Part shown: one piece after another, positions 25,292 to 31,679 of the stretch
Layout of the letters: every line of letters starts with the position of its first letter
Position numbering within the stretch: the stretch's first letter is position 1
Assembly: GCA_013375405.1 (NCBI GenBank)
Contig: JABXJU010000024.1
Coordinates: 1-31,679, forward strand
DNA: 31,679 bases
Source: Candidatus Helarchaeota archaeon
GTDB taxonomy: Archaea; Asgardarchaeota; Lokiarchaeia; Helarchaeales; HEL-GB-A
Direction: 5' to 3'
Position numbers and translations under genes: made by a program
Notes under the pieces: model-generated
The model's input: the letters and a program-made list of their open reading frames with translations, nothing else
Databases searched by the model: none
Told to the model about the DNA's origin: nothing

Positions 25292-25813
25292 TTAACATTT
25301 CCTTTCTTGATCTTTTAGCCACATTCCGTTTTTACGCCACGATTGTCTGCCGATTTCCCACATTGCTCCAGCTTTATTATCTCCTTTAAGTTCAGTACCT
25401 ATCCATTTTCGCCCATCAGGCACTTGGGAATTCGGTTTCACAAAAGCAGTAGCACCGACAAGGGTATCATTAGCAATTCTTACACCAATCATAACCGTAG
25501 CTTTAATTCCAATGACGTTATTATTGCCACATGTAGCACCATGAAATAAACAACCAAATCCAAAGAGATTATTATCTCCAATTTTAGTTTTAAAGCCATC
25601 TGCTGTGTTAATTAATACAGCATCTTGGATCACATTTTTTGCCCCAATTGTAACCTTCGCAAAATCACCTCTAATGATGGCACCTTGATAAACCACGGTT
25701 TCTGGACCAATAGTCACATTTCCGATTATAACCGCATGTTCCGATATCCATGCGGATGGGTCGATTTTTGGTTCTTTTACCTTTTCTTTTTTCTTAAGAG
25801 CATAAATAGGCAA
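25292..25813 (-). CDS. Gamma-carbonic-anhydrase-like hexapeptide-repeat protein, two metal ligands altered
   Basis: This 173-residue left-handed beta-helix protein shows repeated I-G-x-x hexapeptides (about residues 28-125), and the family signatures GAIIRGD (44-50) and NVIQD (60-64). In active gamma carbonic anhydrases, three histidines bind the metal. By motif alignment the first falls on N69, the second on F86 and only the third, H91, is kept (FGFGCLFHG). It may therefore be a non-enzymatic scaffold, bind a metal differently, or act as a related acyltransferase-type protein. The start is a TTG at 25813 preceded by AAAGGTGAT at good distance. The fold assignment is strong; catalytic activity is doubtful. 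Confidence 0.85.
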   Translation of the reverse strand: MPIYALKKKEKVKEPKIDPSAWISEHAVIIGNVTIGPETVVYQGAIIRGDFAKVTIGAKNVIQDAVLINTADGFKTKIGDNNLFGFGCLFHGATCGNNNVIGIKATVMIGVRIANDTLVGATAFVKPNSQVPDGRKWIGTELKGDNKAGAMWEIGRQSWRKNGMWLKDQERKC

Positions 25814-25863
25814 TTATTATCACCTTTAAAAGTATCTTTTTAATTTGACAATTCTGATTACTC

Positions 25864-25870
25864 TATAAAA
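25864..25870 (+). promoter_or_regulatory. TATA-like box upstream of the TPR-CHAT gene
   Basis: TATAAAA lies about 95 nt before the ATG, giving a predicted leader of roughly 70 nt. Other AT-rich sites in this 148-bp divergent region could serve instead. Confidence 0.3.
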
Positions 25871-25961
25871 AAGTTAGGAAGAACGCTTTTTTAGTACCTT
25901 TGTTCATAAATTTCTTTTGAACTAACATAATTAGAATTGAAAATTTCTAGAGTTGAGTTGA

Positions 25962-28676
25962 ATGGGGTCGCCCGACGAAGAGAAAGAAGAGAAAAAAGAA
26001 GATGAAGAAGAAGAGGAAGTAGAACTTGTAGCAGAAGGCCTTGATAGTATAAGACAAGAAGTATTGTCCGCGCCTATTGAATTAAATGTTGCACCACCAA
26101 TGGATATTGGTGAGAAAGAATATCCTCAGATGGTTCAATCAGCAGTACCTTCTGATCTGGATGATATAGCAGTGCAAATGGCCATCCCTACTGAGGGGAT
26201 GGTAGCTGCACCACCTCCCAGCGAAGAACCTCCTAAACCACGGGATAAAGTTCTCGTGAAGGCAGATGATCTCATCGCAAAAGCACGTCAATTGACTCGT
26301 GAATATAAATATGAGGCAGCTTTACAGCAGATAACAAAACGGATTAATCTACTCAAAGCAAAATCTTATAAGTATGAGTACGCTCAAACTTTGCTGTTTG
26401 GAGGGCACGTCCTTAACATTATCCAGAAGAGTGATGAGGCGAAAGCGCTCTTAGAGGATGGAATTGAAGTATTAAAAGGTACGACACACGAAGATTCTAA
26501 TATAACAGCTAATTTGAAAGTTGAACTTGGGATTGCAGACCAAAAACTGGGCGATTTTGAACAAGCGCTCGAAGATTTTACACAGGCAGGGGAAATTTTC
26601 AAAAACAACAGAGCACATTCAGAATATATACGCACCCTCTGGAATAAGGGCATTACTTATTATAACTTGCAAGATTGGAAAAGCGCGGTCGAACTTTATC
26701 TAGAAATTGCGAGAGAATCTGCTAAAAGATCCACTGCCATGACATCTCGTTTAAGAAGTCTTCAAAAAATAAGTGAATTAATACAAATGGTCGGAAAAAG
26801 AAGTGAAGGCAAATTTGATTCAAAGAAGTATTTCGAAGAAATGGATAAGTTGAAGATCGATTATGAACAAGCCTTAGCTCACGAAGTGCGAAGAATAACT
26901 AAAGGAGGTCAATTAGAACATGAACAAGCTGAACAAGCCCGCGATCCCGCAAATTTAGCCCTGTGGAACTTTAATTTAGCTGCTGCTGAAGTAACCGCTA
27001 TAAGTGGTGACTTAAATTCAGCGATAAATCATTATAATAAAGCGATTGAATTATACAAGGAAATTGGGGATAAACTCGGGCTCTCGCGCTGTTATCAACA
27101 CCTTGCCTTTATCAAAGAAAAACAGGGCCAGGACGAGGAAGCTCTCTCTCTTTTACGCCAGTGTATTGAATTAAGAGAAGATTTAAAAGAAACTCTGAAA
27201 ACTGAAGAATATCGAACCGCCATACAAGCAGAAATTATCCCAATTTATGATGAATTAAGCTATCTGGAGGCAAAGCGCAAGAATTATGAAGCGAGCTTGA
27301 ATGCAATTGAACAATCAAAAAGTCGAGAGTTGATCAACTATCTTGCTAATGAAAGTTTAGATGCATGTCCGTATGTGAGCGATCTTTTGGAAGAGGAAGA
27401 GAAAGCCCTAGGTAAATTACGGGATTTAGAGGCTGATCTCTTTCATTTTCGGATGCGGTATTCCCAAGACGTCCGGCGAGGTAACACACCAACAGTGGAA
27501 GACAAAGAAAAACTAGAACAAGCAATCTCTGAACTCCATACTGAGCTACAAGAATATCGGCGAAATATTTGGATGAAATGCATTGATTCAGGAAATACTA
27601 AACCGCCCATCCAATATGATATTCTCTCCAAGGTTTTGGAAATTTTTAAGCAAGAGAAAAATTGGGCCATTCTGGAATTTATATGGAACCCGAATAGAGC
27701 GCAGGTGATGGTTTATCTCATTAGTCCCTCTGGGATGAAATTATTTCAAACTAAACTCACCTCCAAAGAACTCAATTCACTTCTCAAAAGGTATAAAACT
27801 GCTTTAATTGATCAAAATGAAAAGGAACTCCGAAAATCTGCCCAAATATTTTCTGAAAAAATAATTCCTGCTGAGGTTCATGCTGAATTAGAAAAGGCTG
27901 AGAAGATTCAATACCTCTTTGTGATTCCACATAAAGAGCTTCATTCTATCCCATTCGAAATAATTAACCATAAAAACAAATTTTGGGGTCAAAAGTATGC
28001 TATAGTAAAAAATTTCAGCCTCGATCTCAGTCGAATCACCTTACAAAAACGTTTGGAATTCCTGAAAAAAAATCCTAAAATGAAGAATACTGCCATTATC
28101 GTAGGAAATCCAACTATGGATCTGATCAATGCAGAAGTAGAGGCAAAAGAAGTCGAGCATATGCTGACACAGAAAGGATTCAAAGCGAAATTATTATTAA
28201 AAAAGAAATCAAAAGAAGATGTATTTGTAAAAAGTACAAACGAACAAAATATTATCCATTTTGCAGGTCATGGGGTCTTCATCACACCCGAGCCAATACT
28301 AAGTCACCTTCAATTCGCTACATCGGCCTTAACTGCTCGTGAAATTACCCAACTAAAACTGAAAAACATACCCATTGTCGTTTTAAGTGCATGTGAAACA
28401 GCTATTCCTGGGTTTCTTGGTGGTAATGAACTTGTCGGATTCGTACGTAGTTTCATTCTGGCAGGATCCACAACCCTTGTGTCTACAAACTGGCCAGTTA
28501 GCGATATCAGCGCTCGAGAATTAATCGAAAAATTCTATGAATTCCTTCTGATGGGGGCTTCGGTGGGAATATCTCTACAAAAAGCCCGTCAATTCATTGC
28601 ACAGAAATATAAGAATAAAATTATTCATTGGGCGGCTTATACCCTTTTCGGTGATCCATTTCGAAAGCTCTTATAA
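25962..28676 (+). CDS. TPR repeat protein with C-terminal CHAT (caspase-like) protease domain
   Basis: This is a 904-residue protein. Residues 6-22 are strongly acidic; a proline-rich linker follows to about 90. Helical TPR repeats span roughly 90-460 (for example NYNKAIELYKEIGDKLGLSRCYQHLA-type units), followed by a coiled region at about 470-560. The C-terminal CHAT domain covers about 570-904, with the catalytic dyad visible: H770 in HFAGHG and C811 in VVLSACETA, followed by GGNELVGFVRSFILAGSTTLVSTNWPV, all typical of the family. CHAT proteases cleave partner proteins once a sensor is triggered, for example in TPR-CHAT/gasdermin defence or Csx29-type systems. The TPRs probably bind that partner, which is not identified here. 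DUF6125-like and MoxR/VWA genes follow on the same strand. Confidence 0.92.
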   Translation: MGSPDEEKEEKKEDEEEEEVELVAEGLDSIRQEVLSAPIELNVAPPMDIGEKEYPQMVQSAVPSDLDDIAVQMAIPTEGMVAAPPPSEEPPKPRDKVLVKADDLIAKARQLTREYKYEAALQQITKRINLLKAKSYKYEYAQTLLFGGHVLNIIQKSDEAKALLEDGIEVLKGTTHEDSNITANLKVELGIADQKLGDFEQALEDFTQAGEIFKNNRAHSEYIRTLWNKGITYYNLQDWKSAVELYLEIARESAKRSTAMTSRLRSLQKISELIQMVGKRSEGKFDSKKYFEEMDKLKIDYEQALAHEVRRITKGGQLEHEQAEQARDPANLALWNFNLAAAEVTAISGDLNSAINHYNKAIELYKEIGDKLGLSRCYQHLAFIKEKQGQDEEALSLLRQCIELREDLKETLKTEEYRTAIQAEIIPIYDELSYLEAKRKNYEASLNAIEQSKSRELINYLANESLDACPYVSDLLEEEEKALGKLRDLEADLFHFRMRYSQDVRRGNTPTVEDKEKLEQAISELHTELQEYRRNIWMKCIDSGNTKPPIQYDILSKVLEIFKQEKNWAILEFIWNPNRAQVMVYLISPSGMKLFQTKLTSKELNSLLKRYKTALIDQNEKELRKSAQIFSEKIIPAEVHAELEKAEKIQYLFVIPHKELHSIPFEIINHKNKFWGQKYAIVKNFSLDLSRITLQKRLEFLKKNPKMKNTAIIVGNPTMDLINAEVEAKEVEHMLTQKGFKAKLLLKKKSKEDVFVKSTNEQNIIHFAGHGVFITPEPILSHLQFATSALTAREITQLKLKNIPIVVLSACETAIPGFLGGNELVGFVRSFILAGSTTLVSTNWPVSDISARELIEKFYEFLLMGASVGISLQKARQFIAQKYKNKIIHWAAYTLFGDPFRKLL

Positions 28677-28698
28677 TCAATATTTCAGGTAGTCCCCC

Positions 28699-29214
28699 AT
28701 GTTTCCTCAATTAAAAGGCTTATCAAAAGAAAACTTAATCGACATACTTCAAGATGCAGCAAAGAACTGGTTGGCGCACGATGGACTGTGGTTCCAAGCA
28801 GTGGAAAAAAAATATGGGATTGATACTGCAGTCGACTGTGATGCAACCGCTTGGGCGCGATTTACTGTAATAGAAGCCCAACGTATTATGAAACGACATA
28901 AAATTCCTCGAAATGGTGGAATTCTCGCCCTTGTCAAAGCCCTTCAGTATCGTCTTTATGCATATCTTAATGTTCAAGAGATTCTAGAAATTTCTGACTC
29001 TCGATGCGTGTTTAGAATGAATAATTGCCGAGTTCAAGCCGCACGACAGCGAAAGAATCTTCCCGACTTTCCTTGCAAACCTGTTGGTTTAGTGGAATAT
29101 GCAAATTTCGCTAAAACGATCGATCCGCGAATAGAAACACGCTGTATTGCCTGTCCACCCGATCCACATCCGCCTGAATATTTCTGCGCTTGGGAATTCA
29201 CGCTTAAAATCTAA
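28699..29214 (+). CDS. DUF6125-like cysteine-rich cytosolic protein
   Basis: This 171-residue protein has features I associate with the DUF6125 family: NWLAHDGLWFQAVE (23-36), AWARFTVIEAQRIM (51-64), FRMNNCRVQAARQRK, and a C-terminal cysteine pattern (C103, C110, C126, C149, C152, C163) with CPPDPHPPEYFCAWEF. The cysteines suggest a metal or cluster site. No reaction is established for the family that I can name. It starts 22 nt after the CHAT gene, behind AGGTAG, so the two may be cotranscribed. The family identification comes from recollection of its motifs and is moderately secure. Confidence 0.75.
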   Translation: MFPQLKGLSKENLIDILQDAAKNWLAHDGLWFQAVEKKYGIDTAVDCDATAWARFTVIEAQRIMKRHKIPRNGGILALVKALQYRLYAYLNVQEILEISDSRCVFRMNNCRVQAARQRKNLPDFPCKPVGLVEYANFAKTIDPRIETRCIACPPDPHPPEYFCAWEFTLKI

Positions 29215-29304
29215 TGATATAAAGTCTTTAATTCTTTGAAAGAACTTTTAATAATCAAAATCTCATTATCATACTTGAAAAACAGCAAAAAATGGCGTGA
29301 TTAA

Positions 29305-30150
29305 ATGAACGAGAAATTCGACAAATTTCAAGGAACAGACGATTATATAGTATCGCCGGAGCTTAAAGATATTGTAAATGTCGCTATTGCTCTAGAGCGT
29401 CCTTTGTTAGTGCGAGGAGAGCCAGGTACTGGAAAAACCCTACTTTCCCATAGTATTGCAAAAGGACTAGGTAAACGGTTGATTGTTTGGAATATTAAAT
29501 CTACCACAAAGGCTAAAGATGGGTTATATGTGTATGATACCGTCCAACGATTATATGATAGTCGGTTTGGGGACAAGGAAGTTTCCAATATCAAAAATTA
29601 TATTCGATTAGGCAAACTTGGGGAGGCGTTCTCTTCTGAAGAGCAAGTTGTGCTATTAATTGATGAGATTGATAAAGCAGATATCGAGTTTCCCAACGAC
29701 CTTTTAAACGAATTGGATGAGATGTCCTTCTTTATTTATGAAACCGGAGATACCATCAAAGCGAAGATACGCCCAATCTTGGTTATCACAAGTAATGCTG
29801 AAAAAGAGCTTCCTGATGCCTTCCTTCGGCGATGTGTCTTTCATTACATTGAATTTCCTGATCCAGAATTGATGGAGCGGATTGTCTATGTGCATCATCC
29901 AAAAGTGCGGAAAGAACTCATTTGGCAATGTCTTGAGAAATTCTATAAATTACGGAAAGTGGAGTATTTAAGGAAAAAACCTTCCACCAGTGAATTAATT
30001 GATTGGATTGGTGTTTTAATGAAAGCCGGGATTACTGAACGTGAATTAACTGATGCATTCCCATTTCTCGGAACCTTAATCAAAAAAGAGCAAGATTATG
30101 AGATGATGACCAAGGAAAAAGGATATGGGGATGAAAGGACCTATTATTAA
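29305..30150 (+). CDS. MoxR-type AAA+ ATPase
   Basis: This 281-residue ATPase has Walker A GEPGTGKT (38-45), Walker B VVLLIDEID (115-123), sensor-1 asparagine in ITSNAEKELP (161-170) and the following FLRRC arginine finger region (173-177). The order and length fit the MoxR/CoxD group. These ATPases work with VWA-domain proteins to mature metalloenzymes or remodel complexes; the VWA partner follows after 31 nt. A weak GGCGTGAT precedes the ATG. No nearby client enzyme such as a molybdenum dehydrogenase is present in the window. Confidence 0.92.
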   Translation: MNEKFDKFQGTDDYIVSPELKDIVNVAIALERPLLVRGEPGTGKTLLSHSIAKGLGKRLIVWNIKSTTKAKDGLYVYDTVQRLYDSRFGDKEVSNIKNYIRLGKLGEAFSSEEQVVLLIDEIDKADIEFPNDLLNELDEMSFFIYETGDTIKAKIRPILVITSNAEKELPDAFLRRCVFHYIEFPDPELMERIVYVHHPKVRKELIWQCLEKFYKLRKVEYLRKKPSTSELIDWIGVLMKAGITERELTDAFPFLGTLIKKEQDYEMMTKEKGYGDERTYY

Positions 30151-30181
30151 AAATCCTATATTAATGATTTGAGGAAACGGA

Positions 30182-31510
30182 ATGGTTTTTACCGAATTTT
30201 TTTACAATCTTAGAAAAAGAAACGTGCCAGTTTCACTCACGGAATGGCTCGTCTTCATTGACGCGCTTCAGCGCAATTTTGTAGATTGTAATTCTGATAA
30301 ATTCTATTTTCTTGCCCGCGCCCTTCTTGTGAAGAAAGTAAATTATTTCGATAATTTTGATGAAGCATTTTTAGAAACCTTCAGTGGGATGAAAATTCCC
30401 CTTGATCTTAAAGAGGCCATTGAGGAATGGTTACAAGGCCCCTTTGACCTCATTCATATGCTCTCTCCTGAAGAACGCTTGCGCCTTCTACAGAGCCCAT
30501 TATTTGAAAAATTTAGAAAAACACTCTTGGAAGCGTTTAAAGGGTTTAAGATACCTCTTGAGGCAAGCGAGGCGCTTAACAAGTGGCTTGAAAATCCTTT
30601 TGAACTTATGAGTTTGCTTACTCCTAAACAATTAGCGGCAATGGAGCGCTTAACCCTAGAGGAGTTGCGACGTCTTTTCGAGGAACGAATGAGCGAACAA
30701 GATGAGAGACATGATGGAGGTGACCATTGGATTGGAACGGGGGGTACTTCTCCATTCGGACAAGGAGGTGCACATCCCACGGGTATTAGTCTTGCTGAGC
30801 GCACTCGTTCCCACAGCGCGATTCAAGTAGCGATGCGCCGCGAATTTCGCAATTATCGGTCTGATTTGACCCTTGATATTCGCCAGATACAAATGGCTCT
30901 CAAGAAATTAAGGAACCTAAGACGGACAGGGCTTGAGGAAGAACTGGATCTCGAAGAAACTATCGATAAAACCTGCAAGAACGCGGGTGAATTAGAGATC
31001 GTGATGGTACCTCCACGAAAGAACAGAGCCAAAGTCTTGTTACTGATGGATGCAGGCGGGAGCATGGATCCATATTATCGGTTGGTAAATCAGATATTTT
31101 CAGCCGCTCATCAACTCAAAACTTTTAAGGCTTTTAAGTATCTCTACTTCCATAATTGTATTTACGACCGCCTCTTTAAGAACATGGCTTTCCGTGAATC
31201 CATTGAAACGAATGAATTACTGCGAACCTATGACAAGGATTATAAGCTAATAATTGTGGGTGATGCCTCTATGGCCCATTCTGAGTTGTTTGCTCGTGGG
31301 GGCTCAATTGACTACTATAATTACAATCCGACCCCTGGAATCATCTGGCTTAAACAGCTCAAAAACCATTTCGAAAAATCAGTTTGGATTAATCCTGTTC
31401 AATCTCGCTATTGGTACGTCAATAGCACTATCTATTATATCAGTAAAGTTTTCCCTATGTTTTATTTATCGTTGGATGGATTAGACGAAGCAGTTAAAAA
31501 ATTATTGTGA
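30182..31510 (+). CDS. CoxE-like VWA-domain protein, partner of the MoxR ATPase
   Basis: This is a 442-residue protein. Residues 1-170 are helical and contain an internal duplication of about 36 residues (62-97 and 115-150, sharing KIPL, WL-x2-PF and a LSP/LTP motif). A glycine-rich linker (178-200) leads to the VWA domain at about 280-440, with the metal-site motif DAGGSM (290-295) in place of DxSxS, and IIVGDASMAH further on. VWA proteins of the CoxE type pair with MoxR ATPases as chaperones for cofactor insertion. GAGGAAACGG lies before the ATG, and the two genes clearly form an operon. Confidence 0.9.
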   Translation: MVFTEFFYNLRKRNVPVSLTEWLVFIDALQRNFVDCNSDKFYFLARALLVKKVNYFDNFDEAFLETFSGMKIPLDLKEAIEEWLQGPFDLIHMLSPEERLRLLQSPLFEKFRKTLLEAFKGFKIPLEASEALNKWLENPFELMSLLTPKQLAAMERLTLEELRRLFEERMSEQDERHDGGDHWIGTGGTSPFGQGGAHPTGISLAERTRSHSAIQVAMRREFRNYRSDLTLDIRQIQMALKKLRNLRRTGLEEELDLEETIDKTCKNAGELEIVMVPPRKNRAKVLLLMDAGGSMDPYYRLVNQIFSAAHQLKTFKAFKYLYFHNCIYDRLFKNMAFRESIETNELLRTYDKDYKLIIVGDASMAHSELFARGGSIDYYNYNPTPGIIWLKQLKNHFEKSVWINPVQSRYWYVNSTIYYISKVFPMFYLSLDGLDEAVKKLL

Positions 31511-31547
31511 AATCCAAGTTGAATCCAAGGTTTGGGGGGAAAAATCG

Positions 31548-31679
31548 ATAGAATTCGAAATTCCAAGTTGGAAGGAAATCGAAATTTACACCCGGGATCT
31601 TGCTAATCAAATACTGCATTTGGATATTAACATTGATGTGATTGTTAGCATTGGGCGTGGGGGGGCATGTCCTTCGAGA
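31548..31679 (+). CDS. Phosphoribosyltransferase-like protein (3' end outside window)
   Basis: The open frame up to the window end encodes SWKEIEIYTRDLANQILH, then DINIDVIVSIGRGGACPSR, the N-terminal pattern of archaeal purine phosphoribosyltransferase-type enzymes (DVIVxIxRGGxxPSR). Only about 44 residues are visible. No ATG, GTG or TTG occurs in this frame after the stop at 31482-31484, so the true start is unclear; a rare start codon, or an error in the nearby G and A runs at 31534-31544, could explain this. The coordinates mark the first recognisable part, not a proven start. Confidence 0.55.
   Translation, partial: MEFEIPSWKEIEIYTRDLANQILHLDINIDVIVSIGRGGACPSR

Overview
The window looks archaeal. 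Evidence: a coenzyme F420-type FrhB protein, a COG2522-type HTH regulator, an Lrp/AsnC regulator, TATA-like boxes placed for archaeal promoters (one suggesting a leaderless mRNA), and AT-rich intergenic DNA combined with good Shine-Dalgarno (SD) sites. The load of very long HdrA paralogues, MvhD proteins and a TPR-CHAT protein fits an anaerobic Asgard-type (for example Lokiarchaeia-like) archaeon. No marker gene is present, so the lineage is an inference; other anaerobic archaea remain possible.

Region 1 (2-5257, + strand) is an electron-transfer operon. It holds the 3' part of a long HdrA, an MvhD/FlxD-type [2Fe-2S] protein, two ferredoxin-type subunits of the FlxB/FlxC or sulfhydrogenase-beta kind, and an FAD/NAD(P)/[2Fe-2S] reductase (sulfhydrogenase gamma/FlxA type). 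It resembles bacterial Flx-Hdr modules that link NAD(P)H to HdrA flavin chemistry. An Lrp/AsnC regulator follows on the opposite strand, with a 364-bp non-coding stretch upstream of it that contains a 31-bp tandem repeat.

Region 2 (19021 down to 6248, - strand) is a compact seven-gene operon: frhB, an HdrD-like gene, hdrA (with a one-base frameshift), mvhD with a winged-helix extension, hdrA, mvhD, hdrA. Most junctions overlap or place the SD on the preceding stop codon. The content predicts a soluble complex in which F420 enters through FrhB and two or three tandem HdrA flavoproteins are bridged by MvhD. An HdrD-like CCG subunit would reduce a disulfide or another acceptor. The closest known arrangements are methanogen/ANME FrhB-Hdr sets and BamDEF of class II benzoyl-CoA reductase.

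Region 3 (19022-23262) starts with an 825-bp divergent intergenic region carrying three phased palindromes and a terminator-like leader hairpin. It is followed on the + strand by an HdrA naturally split into two genes at its central domain boundary, and by an HTH regulator.

Region 4 (23357-25813) holds an unrecognised small protein, a ferritin-like diiron protein, a six-TM membrane protein and a gamma-carbonic-anhydrase-like hexapeptide protein that appears to lack two metal-binding histidines.

Region 5 (25962-31679) holds a TPR-CHAT (caspase-like) protein, a DUF6125-like protein, a MoxR AAA+ ATPase with a CoxE-like VWA partner, and the start of a phosphoribosyltransferase cut by the window end. 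No rRNA, tRNA, transposon or CRISPR array was seen.
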